Positions 10,640-22,497 are shown, counted from the first letter of the stretch. The stretch: 64,000 bases of DNA from Parietaria judaica (GCA_954871525.1 OX940866.1:36468521-36532520); one strand, 5' to 3'. Program-made: numbers and translations. The notes: generated from the sequence alone by a model not told the origin.

Positions 10640-12329
10640 CTTACATACATGAAAACTATTAAAACCGGTTTTTATAATACTAACCGACATAATGAGAGGG
10701 CTAAATAGATTGACCAAATGAGTCCCTAAACTTGTAATGTAGTGACTATTTGGTCCTTTAATTTGTTATTTTTATAATTTTACTTTTGATTTAATCTATT
10801 ATAGGTAATACTTGCGATAAAATTTGACAATGTAGACTTTTTTTTTCTTCTCGAAAGTATATAATTAGTTAAATTTGAAATTATGTGCGACAGACGTATA
10901 ATTAGTTCTAGTCTAGCATTAAAGTATTTTATTGCTCTAAAAATATAGTGAAAATTAATCTTGAGTCTTGACTTAGCTAATTGTTAAAATAAATAAATAA
11001 ATAAATCAACATCTCCATCTTTTCAATTGTAGAAAACTCAGTGACCAGATGTGCAAAATTGCAAAAAAAAAAAAAAAAAAACTCATTTGGTGTCTATCAC
11101 TTGAGTATCTTAATATTCTTATCTAAATATTTTTTTACTAGCATAAAGACCAAAATATCCTTGTCGACTGAATATACTTCAGTCAGACAATAAGAAATTC
11201 AATCAATTCACGTTTCTTCATTTAAATGATCCAAATATCTCAGATTGGAAGTAAATGGTTTTGACTTGTAAATTTGTAGCAAATCCAGATATAAATTAAA
11301 AAAAAAAAAACATTCCATGGGCTGAAATAGATATTAAAAAAAAAAAAGACAAATATATTCAAAGAATTTAAATGCAGTGAAGTTTGAATAGCCAAACACG
11401 GTTTCACACATTTTATGATTTAATATGTTCCTCATATGTTAATTATGCTAATCATGTTTATCATTCACTAAGTTAAGCTTCTCGTAATTAGACTCAGCAA
11501 ATAGCCATGAAAACTAACGGGTATTAGTTTTTTTTCCTAAAAAAACTCAAGATAGCGAATTAAATATTTCAGTACGAAAAAAAATAATTAGTATTTATGC
11601 GGCTCCGCAAAATGACTTCACCGGCCGTTCTGCTCGTAATAAAAAAATCGGTGATGAAAGCAGGTTTGCAACTTTAGAAGTGTAAAAAACTACCATGATT
11701 ATTAATTAAATGATGATGTAATTGATTACAGGATTAGGGGGTAATTATGGGTTAATCAAGACCATATATTATAGTTATATATATTATATATATGCAGTAT
11801 ATTAGAACAAGGGCATTTTGGTCTTAATATTAATTGATTAAAGAACGACCATTGTTAAACTTTATCCGTTGATGCAACATGGGTATTATTGGCCCCACGC
11901 GGTTTCAGAAATTAAAAACGAACTTTTTTACACTTTTTTGTTCATGAGTTGGATTGGGAAAAGTTACTTGTCTTCTTGTCTTCAAATTTGTATTTTAGGG
12001 TTTAGAATTTTGTGTTTAGGGTTCCGGTTTTGTACTTCAATCGTCATGTTCAAAATGTCCGGCAAAAATTCTGATAAATCTACGGCCGTTAATATTTTGA
12101 CATGATTATACATTTAAATGATTTTGGGACCATTTTCGGATCACGATATTCAAAAGAAGGCACACGGGGCAATACCTTATCAAACATTATACTATAACTC
12201 GTCGTAGTATAATGTTTAATTAAAATGTAAAGTTAAATTAAACACTCTCCGAAATATAATTCTTGGTTTCGCCATTGCGGCTATTTACCTGCTGAATTTA
12301 AATTATTTCTGCTAGTCATTACACATGTC
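10640..12329. other. Intergenic: GRAS promoter side and AT-rich DNA
   Basis: AT-rich sequence with A-runs near 11064-11082 and 11299-11347 and a TATATAT tract near 11764-11795. The right part of the GRAS promoter should lie at its left edge. No gene or clear element seen. Confidence 0.5.
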
Positions 12330-12334
12330 TTAAG

Positions 12335-12854
12335 TGTTAGGGAATAACCACCGAATCCCCTTTGAACCGAAGACGAAATGATGGCAAGAAACGAAATAAA
12401 AATGACACCGGAGATTATAGTGGTTCGCCCCCAATGCGGGAGGTACGTCCACTTGCCGCTTGCAAATATGATCCACTAGAATCTCCAACGGAGTTGTTCG
12501 AATACACCCTCGAGCTCACTCACTCTTCCCTTGTGTTTACAAGTGTTTCTCACTTCAAGAACAAAACCCATTTGTTCTTCCCTTAACTAGAAATGGTGGC
12601 TACAACAGAGAAACTAAAGCCCTCACAACACAAGCTTTCTTCTCCAAGCTCTTCACACAAAGCTCTCACCTTTTTTCTCTTCTTCTTGAAGGATGAAGAA
12701 ACTCATGAGCTCTCTTTTCTTGGCCTTAGTCAAAGCTTCTCCAAGAAGACAACTTTACCATCATGAAAGTCTAAAAGCAACATAGAGGAAATACCAAAAT
12801 TACCCCTAGGCTAGTCATGACTTTCCCAATTAAATTAGGCTTCACATATTAACA
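12335..12854 (-). repeat. 3' LTR of element A
   Basis: 520 bp, starting TGTTAGGGAATAACC and ending CATATTAACA on the plus strand. It is preceded by target duplication TTAAG and followed by the polypurine tract. Confidence 0.95.
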
Positions 12855-12869
12855 ATCTCCCACTTGAAG
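12855..12869 (-). other. Polypurine tract of element A
   Basis: Read on the minus strand this is a purine-rich run containing AAGTGGGAGA directly next to the 3' LTR, the position where plus-strand DNA synthesis is primed in LTR elements. Confidence 0.85.
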
Positions 12870-12918
12870 ACTAATTGCAATCACCCGCCTCCAAGCTTGC
12901 AAGCGGCGGCTCCGATTA

Positions 12919-15900
12919 TCACTCGAGGAGCCCAACTGAAGTTGCACACAACTTCAGTTTCTCGTATGGCACGGCCTTCGTCAACATGTCCGCGGGATTC
13001 TCACTTCCCGCGATCTTCTCGAGAACTAGCACCTCGTCCTCCAAGGCCGATCTAATGAAGTGGTACCGAAGTTGTATGTGCTTTGTCCGGGCATGATAAG
13101 CGGGGTTCTTCGCCAAATGAATTGCGCTCTGGCTATCGCTATAGAGCACGTAGCTCTCTTGATTATGGTTCAACTCTTGTAGAAAAGACTGAAGCCAAAT
13201 CATCTCCTTCGTAGCCTCCGTTATAGCCACATACTCGGCTTCACAACTAGAAAGAGCAACGATCTTTTGCAACCTTGAAAGCCAACTGATTGCCGTACCT
13301 CCGAATGTGTAAACATAACCGGAGGTGCTCTTTCTACTGTCGACGTCCCCGCCATTGTCCGCATCGACGAACCCTTCAAGCCCTGAGCTTGACTTCCGAA
13401 AGCACAACGCTAAACTTGAGCTTCCTTTGAGGTACCTGAAAATCCACTTCACGGCTTCCCAATGTTGTTTGCCCGGATTGCTCATAAATCGGCTAACAAC
13501 TCCCACTGCATGTGCAATGTCGGGCCTCGTACATACCATCGCGTACATGAGGCTCCCGATAGCCGAAGCATACGGAACCTTGTCCATGTGTGCCCTCTCT
13601 TCCTCGGTCTTTGGCGAGTCATCTTTAGATAACCGAAAATGGCTACCCAAAGGAGTTCCAACCGGCTTGGCATCTTCCATGTTGAACTTCTTAATGATCT
13701 TTTTCACATATTCTTCTTGTGAAAGTTTCAACTCATCCTTGCTTCGGATAATCCTCATCCCGAGGATTTGCTTCGCGGCACCAAGATCCTTCATCGCAAA
13801 TTCCCTTGACAATCTTTTCTTCAATTTCTCGATTTCATGAAGATTTGATCCCACTATGAGCATGTCATCGACGTAGAGGAGCAAAATCATGTAAGAGTCT
13901 TCAAGTCTCTTGAAGTAGCAACAATGATCCGCCTCGCACCTCTCGAACTCGGCTTTCTTCATGAAAGAGTCGAACTTCTTGTACCATTGTCTCGGAGCTT
14001 GTTTCAAGCCGTACAAACTCTTTTGGAGCTTGCACACCATCTTCTCTTTGCCTTTGACCTCGAAGCCTTCCGGTTGTCTCATGTAGATCTCTTCATTCAA
14101 ATCCCCGTGAAGAAACGCCGTCTTCACATCCATTTGTTGAAGGTGTAGATCTTCTTTCGCCACCAATCCAAGGACGGTTAGGATAGTTACCAACTTGACT
14201 ACCGGAGAGAAAATCTCGGTGTAGTCAATGCCTTCCTTTTGTTGGAAGCCCTTCACGACCAACCGCGCTTTGTAGCGCTTTCTCCCGTCGTGTTCTTCCT
14301 TTATCCGGTAGACCCACTTGTTGTGTAACGCCTTCTTTTTCGCCGGTAGCTCGGCTAATTCCCACGTTTTATTGCACAACAATGAGTCCATCTCGTCCTT
14401 CATCGCCAACTCCCACTTGCTCGATTCATCGACTTCCTTAGCTTCATCATAGCTCTCGGGTTCACCCTTGTCGGTGAGCAAAATATGGTTGAGCGACGGT
14501 GAGAACCTTTGTGTTGGCCTTCTCACCCGAGAAGATCGGCGTAGCTCGGTGATCGGCGTTTGTTGACTTGACGGGGGTTCAACTTCTTCATCGCCTTCTT
14601 CATCACTCTCATGCCGATGTTCTTCTTCTTCGGCTGCTTGTTCTCCCACTTCCGGGGCAGCCCTTTGCGACTCGTGTGCCGGAAACTCATTCAGATCAAC
14701 CACCGCTGATTTTTCATTCTCCGTTACGCGGCTTTCTGGGACTTCTCGAAGCTTGTCTTTGTACAACACTTGTTCATTGAAGATGATGTCCCTGCTTCGG
14801 ATGATCTTCCGGTTTTGGTCATCCCAGAAACGATAACCAAGCTCGGAGTCACCATAGCCAATAAAATAACATTTCTTAGACTTTGCATCAAGCTTACTTC
14901 TAGAAATGGCATCAATATGAACATAAGACAAACAACCAAACACTTTCAAATGAGAAAGGTTTACCTTCTTCCCTCTCCAAGCCTCTTCCGGAATTCGGAA
15001 ATTTAATGGAACGGATGGTCCTCGGTTGATCAAGTACGCCGCGGTGTTAACCGCATCGGCCCAAAACGTCTTCGGTAGCCCGGAGTGTAACCTCATGCTT
15101 CTTGCACGCTCATTTATGGTCCGATTCATCCTCTCCGCTACCCCGTTTTGTTGAGGCGTTCCGGGGATGGTCTTCACCATCTTAATCCCATGTTCGGCAC
15201 AATATCTCTTGAAGTTTCCGTCAATGTACTCTCCGCCATTTTCGGATCTCAAACTCTTCAACTTCAAGCTTGTCTCATTCTCAACCAAAGCTTTCCACTT
15301 CTTGAAGACAGTGAACACATCGGACTTGTGCTTCATGAAGTAGACCCAAAGCTTTCTTGTTGAGTCGTCGATGAACGTTACATAGTAGTGTGACCCTCCG
15401 AGGGAAGCAACCGGGGCCGGTCCCCACACATCCGTGTGAACCAATTCTAACTTCTCGGTCTTCAACTCTCTCCCTCCATTTGAGAAACTAACTCGCCGTT
15501 GTTTCCCAAGCACACAACTCTCGCACAAATGGTGGTCCACCGACTTGAGCTCGGAAATCTTTCCGTCTTTCACGAGAATCTTCATACCTTTCTCGCTCAT
15601 GTGTCCGAGTCGATTGTGCCACAACTCGGACTTGTTGGCATTGTCCACGAGCGCGGCCGAGTCGGAATAACTTGTCGTCATGTAAAGGGTGCCGGTCTTA
15701 TGGCCGCGGGCAACGACCAAAGCACCCTTTGCTACCTTCCACGCTCCACCGCCAAAGGTTATCGTGTGGCCTTCTCCGTCGAGTTGGCCCACCGAAATTA
15801 AGTTGCGCTTCAATTTCGGCACATGTCGAACCTTCTTAATCTTCCACGTGCGTCCGTTTGGCATCTTCAAGGTGATGTCCCCGGTACCAACAATATCTAG

Positions 15901-16914
15901 TGGTATGCCGTCGGCCAAATAGACTTTCCCAAGGTTCCCCGCAACGTAGTTCTCCATTTGCTCTTTGTTCGGAGCGGTGTAGAAAGACGCTCCCGAATCA
16001 AGCACCCAACTGTCAATCGGGCTATCAACGGACAACAATAGCGCATCACCCTTATCCTCAACAACTCCACTGACCGGGTTGTCGGCCGACAAGAATAACG
16101 CATCACCGACTTCTTCGGTAGCCGCATTTACGGCGTCTACTCTGTTGTCATGTTTCTTCTTCGGAGCTCTACAATCTTTCCTCATGTGGCCCGTTTTACC
16201 ACAATTCCAACACTCCATTTTTCGTCCGAATCTTGACTGACCTCTGCCATTTCTTGACTTTGATCTGCCCTTGTTCCGGTTGTGGCTCTTTTCGGTTCCT
16301 CTGCCTCTGTGTTCTACGTGCAACGCAGAACTCGACGATGCTTCCCCTGAATCGATTCTCCGAACTTCCTCTGCAAGAATACGATCTCTGACATCGTTGA
16401 ACTTTAACTTGGAAGTACCCACGGAGTTACTAACCGCTGCCCTCATCGATTCCCAACTCGGTGGTAAAGACGCCAACAAAATTAGGGCACGAACTTCATC
16501 ATCAAAATCTATTTCAACGGACGACAATTGATTGACTATGGTGTTGAACTCGTTCAAGTGAGTAGCTACAGACCCACTTTCTTCCATTCTCAAATAGAAA
16601 AGTTTCTTCATGAGAAATACCTTGTTGTTCGCCGAGGGGTTCTCGTACATATCGGAGAGAGCTTTCATCATGCTCGCCGTGGTCTTCTCATTCGCCACGT
16701 TGTGCGCGACATTCCTCGACAACGTCAACCGCACAACTCCGAGCACTTTTCTGTCGAGCAGAGCCCATTCCGCCTCATCCATATCCTCTGGTTTCGAACC
16801 CAAAGGCAGATGAAGCTCTCTACCGTAAAGGTAGTCTTCGACTTGCATTCTCCAAAAGGCGTAGTCCGAACCATCGAACTTCAAGCTTTGCACCAACCCA
16901 TCGTTTCCACCCAT
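12919..16914 (-). CDS. Ty1-copia Gag-Pol polyprotein (element A)
   Basis: One intact 1331-residue reading frame with the domain order of Ty1-copia: Gag (about 1-230), zinc knuckle CWNCGKTGHMRKDC (235-248), aspartic protease with DSGAS (about 306-310), GAG-pre-integrase and integrase (H-H/C-C then a D-D-E core, with [16 protein letters not shown] near 620), reverse transcriptase with LLLYVDDMLIV (about residue 1010), and RNase H ending DMLTKAVPYEKL. Integrase before reverse transcriptase separates it from Ty3-gypsy. The ATG lies 43 bp from the 5' LTR, just after the primer site. No stops or frameshifts, so it is potentially functional as protein. Acts in cytoplasmic virus-like particles and then in the nucleus for integration. 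Confidence 0.97.
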   Translation of the reverse strand: MGGNDGLVQSLKFDGSDYAFWRMQVEDYLYGRELHLPLGSKPEDMDEAEWALLDRKVLGVVRLTLSRNVAHNVANEKTTASMMKALSDMYENPSANNKVFLMKKLFYLRMEESGSVATHLNEFNTIVNQLSSVEIDFDDEVRALILLASLPPSWESMRAAVSNSVGTSKLKFNDVRDRILAEEVRRIDSGEASSSSALHVEHRGRGTEKSHNRNKGRSKSRNGRGQSRFGRKMECWNCGKTGHMRKDCRAPKKKHDNRVDAVNAATEEVGDALFLSADNPVSGVVEDKGDALLLSVDSPIDSWVLDSGASFYTAPNKEQMENYVAGNLGKVYLADGIPLDIVGTGDITLKMPNGRTWKIKKVRHVPKLKRNLISVGQLDGEGHTITFGGGAWKVAKGALVVARGHKTGTLYMTTSYSDSAALVDNANKSELWHNRLGHMSEKGMKILVKDGKISELKSVDHHLCESCVLGKQRRVSFSNGGRELKTEKLELVHTDVWGPAPVASLGGSHYYVTFIDDSTRKLWVYFMKHKSDVFTVFKKWKALVENETSLKLKSLRSENGGEYIDGNFKRYCAEHGIKMVKTIPGTPQQNGVAERMNRTINERARSMRLHSGLPKTFWADAVNTAAYLINRGPSVPLNFRIPEEAWRGKKVNLSHLKVFGCLSYVHIDAISRSKLDAKSKKCYFIGYGDSELGYRFWDDQNRKIIRSRDIIFNEQVLYKDKLREVPESRVTENEKSAVVDLNEFPAHESQRAAPEVGEQAAEEEEHRHESDEEGDEEVEPPSSQQTPITELRRSSRVRRPTQRFSPSLNHILLTDKGEPESYDEAKEVDESSKWELAMKDEMDSLLCNKTWELAELPAKKKALHNKWVYRIKEEHDGRKRYKARLVVKGFQQKEGIDYTEIFSPVVKLVTILTVLGLVAKEDLHLQQMDVKTAFLHGDLNEEIYMRQPEGFEVKGKEKMVCKLQKSLYGLKQAPRQWYKKFDSFMKKAEFERCEADHCCYFKRLEDSYMILLLYVDDMLIVGSNLHEIEKLKKRLSREFAMKDLGAAKQILGMRIIRSKDELKLSQEEYVKKIIKKFNMEDAKPVGTPLGSHFRLSKDDSPKTEEERAHMDKVPYASAIGSLMYAMVCTRPDIAHAVGVVSRFMSNPGKQHWEAVKWIFRYLKGSSSLALCFRKSSSGLEGFVDADNGGDVDSRKSTSGYVYTFGGTAISWLSRLQKIVALSSCEAEYVAITEATKEMIWLQSFLQELNHNQESYVLYSDSQSAIHLAKNPAYHARTKHIQLRYHFIRSALEDEVLVLEKIAGSENPADMLTKAVPYEKLKLCATSVGLLE

Positions 16915-16943
16915 CGTCTTCTAGATCGCAACACAACCCGGTT

Positions 16944-16955
16944 GCTCTGATACCA
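16944..16955 (-). other. Primer binding site of element A
   Basis: Minus-strand TGGTATCAGAGC, complementary to the 3' end of initiator tRNA-Met, two bases from the 5' LTR. This is the common plant Ty1-copia primer. Confidence 0.95.
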
Positions 16956-16957
16956 GT

Positions 16958-17072
16958 TGTTAGGGAATAACCACCGAACCCCCTTTGAACCGAAGACGAA
17001 ATGATGGCAAGAAACGAAATAAAAATGACACCGGAGATTATAGTGGTTCGCCCCCAATGCGGGAGGTACGTC
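16958..17072 (-). repeat. 5' LTR of element A, first part
   Basis: The first 115 bp (plus-strand order) of the interrupted LTR, matching 12335-12449 with one difference. It ends with ACGTC, the target duplication of element B. Confidence 0.95.
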
Positions 17073-17622
17073 TGTGAGCTTAAACTTGACTTAGTCCGGA
17101 TGACGACCAGAACCCAGGACGGGCAGAAACACTTGCGAGGAGTCAGCCCGGGTACCGACCAGAACAGAAGACGGACAGCCGTTCAGCCCAGCTCGGGTGA
17201 ACACGAGCAGAGAGTCCGGATAGAAGGCAAGCTCAGCCCAGAGCATACGAGCAGGTCAGCTCGGGGACAGAGAGACTGTCCGGGCAGGAAAAGGAAACTC
17301 TACCCAGAAAGGAAGACGCGTAACTTGAGGAGCAAGCAAATCAAGTCAAAGATTCGGCGAGATTATTTAGGGTAGTTTCCTGATTTTGTGCGATTTGGGT
17401 AGCTAGGGTTTCGCCTATGAGAGGCTATATAAATATACCTAGCATGTACACTTTGTAAACGTGTAGAGTCCATTAGAATTTTGAGTTTATCTTCTTGTAT
17501 ATTGCCTTCGATTATTAATCAAGAGAATTTCTTCTCCCAAAAGTTTGTGTCCTTTATTTTTCTGTTCGATTTCTTTTGGTGTTATTCGTGTTCTTTGCAG
17601 ATCCGTGAATTGGGATCCAACA
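17073..17622 (+). repeat. 5' LTR of element B
   Basis: 550 bp, TG...CA bounded, with the element's TATA box inside. The two differences seen from the 3' copy are single G/A transitions, around 17179 and 17285. Confidence 0.95.
17426..17435 (+). promoter_or_regulatory. TATA box in the LTR of element B
   Basis: TATATAAATA in the downstream half of the LTR, preceded by GAGAGGC; the same site recurs in the 3' LTR at 22301-22310. Likely core promoter of the element; start site not determined. Confidence 0.7.
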
Positions 17623-17624
17623 AG

Positions 17625-17636
17625 TGGTATCAGAGC
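17625..17636 (+). other. Primer binding site of element B
   Basis: TGGTATCAGAGC two bases after the 5' LTR; initiator tRNA-Met type. Confidence 0.95.
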
Positions 17637-17651
17637 ACCAAGTTGAAGAAC

Positions 17652-20600
17652 ATGTCTTCATCATCAGAGTTACCGATGGAAAGAACTTTGGTCGCGCCGA
17701 AACCAGAGACCAGAGAAGGCACAGTTACACTCCATTACCCCATGCTCACGAAGAGCAATTACGTCGTGTGGGCGTTGAAGATGAGGGTGAATCTGCAGGC
17801 GCAGGGAGTATGGGAGGCCGTAGAGAACGGCGGTGTCGAAGGACGCAAGGAAAGAATGGCTCTAGCCGCTATCTACCAAGCAGTTCCGGAAGATGTTCTT
17901 CTCATGCTTGCCGAGAAAGATTCCGCGAAGGAAGCATGGAAAACTCTTCAGACCATGCACATGGGCGCAGATCGCGTCAAGGAGGCAAAGGTCCAGACCT
18001 TGAAGAGTGAGTTCGAGGTCATGAGGATGAGGGAGAGCGAATCAATTGATGATTTCACTATGCGGCTCACGTCCATTGTGACCGGCATACGCTCGATGGG
18101 AGACAAGGTGGAGGAGACCACCGTCGTCAAGAAGTTTCTCCGAGCAGTGCCTCACAGGTACATGCAGATCGTGACATCGATCGAGCAGTTCGGCGATCTC
18201 AAGACCATGTCGGTCGAGGAGGTTGTTGGTCGTCTCAAGGCCCACGAAGAGAGACTTCGGGGTTACGATGACAAAGACTAGGAGAAGAACCTCCTGCTCA
18301 CGCATGAAGAGTGGACGGCAAGACAGCGGAAAACCGGGGGAGCCGAGTTTTCTACAAGACCCTCAGGTCGGAACAGCTTTGGTGGAGAAGTCCGAGGACG
18401 CGGACAGGGTCGTGGACGAGGTCGAGGTCGGGACATGCGAGGTCGCGGCAGTGGATCTACCCGTCAGGAAGGCACGACCAGGAGAGACAAGAGCACAGTG
18501 AAGTGCTACAATTGTCAGAAGCTTGGGCACTTTGCATCTGAGTGCCGGAGTAGGAACCAGGGCGAAGAGGCGAATCTAGCAAGATTCCCAGACGACCAGC
18601 CGGCATTGTTGTTTGCCGAGCAGGAAACGCACCTGGACGAACAGAATGGCGAGTGTGACGCCAAGGCCCGGGAAGAAGTGATCAGTGTACCGATCAGCCC
18701 AGAGGCCGAGCAGACCTGTCCGGAGGAGACCAGCGAGAAGGTTTTCCTCATCGAGGATAAGGTTATTGCAAACCTCCTCGTAGACGGAGAGAAGAAGGTC
18801 AGCACCGACATATGGTACTTAGACAACGGAGCTAGCAACCACATGACTGGGGACCGAGCTAAGTTTGAAGAGCTCAATGAGAAGATCACGGGCAGCGTGA
18901 AATTCGGCGACGGATCAGTCGTAGAGATCAGAGGCAGAGGGTCGATCCTGTTCGAGTGCAAGAATGGCGACCAGCGTCTGATGACCCAGGTGTATTTCAT
19001 CCCGAAGTTGAAAAGCAACATCATCAGTCTAGGACAGATGACTGAGATCGGGAACACGGTGTTGCTGCAAGGGTCCTACCTGAAGATGTGGACCAAGGAA
19101 GGAGAGCTGTTGATGAAGGTGGAGCGAACACCCAACAGACTCTACAAGATTCTCCTGAAGACGTGTCAGCCCGTCTGTCTCATGGCATCGATGGCGGACC
19201 CGGCTTGGCTATGGCACGCACGGCTCGGACACGTGAATTTTCACGCGCTCAAGATGATGGGCGAGAAGAAGATGGCCTTCGGGGTTCCTAAGATAGAACA
19301 CCCCGACCAGCTATGTGAGTGTTGCATGATCGCGAAGCAGGCGAGGATACCGTTTCCGATCAAGGCCAAATTCTGAGCAGAGAGACCCTTACAGTTGGTG
19401 CATGCAGACCTATGTGGTCCAATCACCCCAGCAACATTGGCAGGTAACAAGTACTTTCTTTTACTTGTTGATGATTACAGTCGCTGGATGTGGGTTTATA
19501 TGCTTAAGGAAAAGAGCAGAGCCTTTGAGGTCTTCAAGAAGTTCAAGAAGATCGTGGAGAATGGCTCGGTGCACAGGTTAAAGGTCTTGCGTACAGACCG
19601 AGGAGGAGAATTCACTTCCCAGCAGTTCGGAGAGTTCTGCGACCAGGAAGGAGTTCAACGTCACCTGTCCGCACCCCACACGCCCCAGCAGAATGGCGTA
19701 GTGGAGAGACGAAACCGAACTGTGATGAACACAGCGAGGAGCTTGCTCAAGAGCATGCAAGTTCCAGCCCGTTTTTGGGCAGAAGCAGTAAGACATGCGG
19801 TCTACCTGCTCAATCGTTTGCCGACCAAAGCGCTAGGAGAGCGTACCCCCTACCAGGCGTGGAATGGGAAGAAACCCCACTTAGAACATTTGAAAGTGTT
19901 CGGATGCACCGCACACGTGAAGATTGCGGGGCCACATCTCAAGAAGTTGGATGACCGGAGTCAGAAGATGGTGTACCTTGGCGTTGAAGAAGGAAGCAAG
20001 GCACACAGACTCTACGATCCACGACGCGGCAGACTCCAAGTGAGCAGAGATGCTGTGTTCGAAGAAGAGATGAAGTGGGATTGGCGCGACGAGAATGGAG
20101 AACCCGAGCAGAACTCAGTGGAGTTCACTGTCGAAGACGACCAGGATGTTGCCGAGCAAGAGCAGCCCGGAACACCCAGCTCGGGAACAGTCTTGCCAGA
20201 GACGAGGGAACCCAGCCCGGGAGAGAGCACCTCGGACACACCACGGACACCAAGCCCGAGCAGGACCAGCCCATCTAGCTCGGGAGATTCCTCCATAAAA
20301 GACGGCCCAAGAAGTTTCCGACCTCTAGCAGACGTCTACGATCAGACTCAAGAAGTGGAGATGAGCTTGGAGGAACTTTCTTTGTTGTGTGCAGAAGAAC
20401 CAGCTATTACCAGGAGGCAGCAGCCGAGCAGGAGTGGCAGGAAGCAATGAAGAAGGAGATGGAGTCCATTGAGAAGAACAGGACATGGGAGCTTACCGAC
20501 CTGCCCAAAGGTCATAATCCCATCGGCCTGAAGTGGGTGTTTAAGCTGAAGAAGGACACTGAGGGGAATGTCCTTAAGCACAAGGCATGGCTGGTAGCTA

Positions 20601-21952
20601 AAGGCTACGTGCAGAGGAAAGGCATAGACTTTGAGGAAGTCTTTGCTCCAGTAGCCAGACTCGACACGATCAGACTCATCCTAGCCCTAGCAGCTCATCG
20701 AGGTTGGGAAATTCACCATCTGGATGTCAAATCGGCATTCCTAAACGGTGACCACGAAGAAGAAGTGTACGTCAAGCAACCAGAGGGGTTCAGCGTCACG
20801 AGCAAGGAGCAGAAGGTGTACAAGCTATCCAAGGCCTTATACGGGTTAAAACAAGCACCAAGAGCGTGGAACATCCGCCTTGACAAGAGCTTGAAGAATC
20901 TTGGATTCACAAAGTGCTTGAGCGAGCAGGCAGTCTACACCAGGAGTTCCGGGCAGGAAACTCTGATCGTGGGAGTGTATGTGGACGACCTGATCGTCAC
21001 AGGATCCAGCGCAGGAGGCTTAGATGGATTCAAGCAGCAGATGAGGGCCGAATTCGAGATGAGTGACCTCGGATTACTTTCGTACTACCTCGGTCTAGAG
21101 GTGGAACAGAAGAAGGACTGCATTACGCTGAAGCAGTCGGCCTACGCAAAGAAGATCCTTAAACAGTTCGATATGGCGGACTGTAACTCGAGCAAGTACC
21201 CTATGGAGGCGAAGCTGCAGCTCGGGAAGGATGCTGAAGGGAGAAGAGTGGATCCCACGGAGTACAGACGCGTGATCGGGTGCCTGAGGTATCTCACCCA
21301 CACCCGACCAGACATTTCACACGCAGTCGGGATAGTCAGTCGATACATGGAGAAGCCCACGAGTGCACACCAGCAGGCGGTGAAGCACATCTTGCGTTAT
21401 GTGAAGGGCACGACGGACTACGGGATCCAGTACAACCGAGGAAGTGGAGCAGAAGTACTAGTCGGCTTTACGAACAGTGATCTGGCCGGTGATATCGATG
21501 ACAGGAAGAGTACCGGAGGGATGGCGTTCTACCTCAACGGAAACCTGATCACCTGACAGTCTCAAAAGCAGCAGACAATAGCTCTATCCTCATGCGAAGC
21601 AGAGTTCATGGCGGCAACCGCAACAGCATGTCAAGCTATGTGGTTGAAGGGGCTACTCAGTGAAGTGACCGGATCCGAGCAAAGACCAGCTACTCTCTAC
21701 GTGGACAACAAGTCTGCAATTGCGTTGATGAAGAATCCAGTGTTCCATGGACGGAGCAAACACATTGACACGAAGTTTCACTACATTCGTGAGTGTGTGG
21801 AGAAGCGAGAGATCATCGTGGAGTTCGTCAACACGAGGGAGCAACGGGCAGACATTCTTACTAAGGCTCTAGGGAGAGTCAAGTTCGAGGGGATGAGAGA
21901 GCTGCTCGGAGTGGAGAGTGGAAGCAAGTCAAGCTTACGGGGGAGAATGTGA
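17652..21952 (+). pseudogene. Broken Ty1-copia Gag-Pol (element B)
   Basis: Gag-Pol of 1430-odd codons interrupted by four lesions. Segments: Gag from the ATG at 17652; in-frame TAG at 18279-18281; zinc knuckle CYNCQKLGHFASEC (about 18507-18548) and protease DNGASNHM (about 18823); in-frame TGA at 19374-19376 just before integrase; integrase with HTPQQNGVVERRNRT; a frame change near 20405; reverse transcriptase with GVYVDDLIVTG; in-frame TGA at 21554-21556 inside RNase H; then the RNase H end. The two TGA codons fit C-to-T change of methylated cytosine; that is inference. The final TGA (21950-21952) lies inside the 3' LTR. The protein cannot be made as one piece, so any movement of this copy would need proteins from elsewhere. 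Confidence 0.95.
21937..21947 (+). other. Polypurine tract of element B
   Basis: ACGGGGGAGAA directly before the 3' LTR. Confidence 0.88.
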
Positions 21953-22497
21953 GCTTAAACTTGACTTAGTCCGGATGACGACCAGAACCCAGGACGGGCA
22001 GAAACACTTGCGAGGAGTCAGCCCGGGTACCGACCAGAACAGAAGACGGACAACCGTTCAGCCCAGCTCGGGTGAACACGAGCAGAGAGTCCGGATAGAA
22101 GGCAAGCTCAGCCCAGAGCATACGAGCAGGTCAGCTCGGGGACAGAGAGACTGTCCGGGCGGGAAAAGGAAACTCTACCCAGAAAGGAAGACGCGTAACT
22201 TGAGGAGCAAGCAAATCAAGTCAAAGATTCGGCGAGATTATTTAGGGTAGTTTCCTGATTTTGTGCGATTTGGGTAGCTAGGGTTTCGCCTATGAGAGGC
22301 TATATAAATATACCTAGCATGTACACTTTGTAAACGTGTAGAGTCCATTAGAATTTTGAGTTTATCTTCTTGTATATTGCCTTCGATTATTAATCAAGAG
22401 AATTTCTTCTCCCAAAAGTTTGTGTCCTTTATTTTTCTGTTCGATTTCTTTTGGTGTTATTCGTGTTCTTTGCAGATCCGTGAATTGGGATCCAACA
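21948..22497 (+). repeat. 3' LTR of element B
   Basis: 550 bp, almost identical to the 5' LTR (two substitutions counted). Followed by target duplication ACGTC. Confidence 0.95.

Larger units (their letters stand above)
17073..22497 (+). mobile_element. Ty1-copia LTR retrotransposon B, nested in the LTR of element A
   Basis: 5425-bp element on the plus strand with two 550-bp LTRs (TGTGAGCTT...CCAACA), target duplication ACGTC (17068-17072 and 22498-22502), primer site and polypurine tract. The LTRs differ at two positions by my count (about 0.4%), consistent with insertion after element A. The coding part is broken, so it is non-autonomous. It is clearly richer in G and C than the surrounding DNA. 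Confidence 0.96.

Noticed and set aside
10378..10717. Minus ORFs of 80-90 codons
   Set aside because: They cross a strong donor and fit better as the leader exon of the GRAS gene.
12919..16950. Many plus-strand ORFs of 60-170 codons
   Set aside because: They are antisense or shifted shadows of the element A polyprotein.
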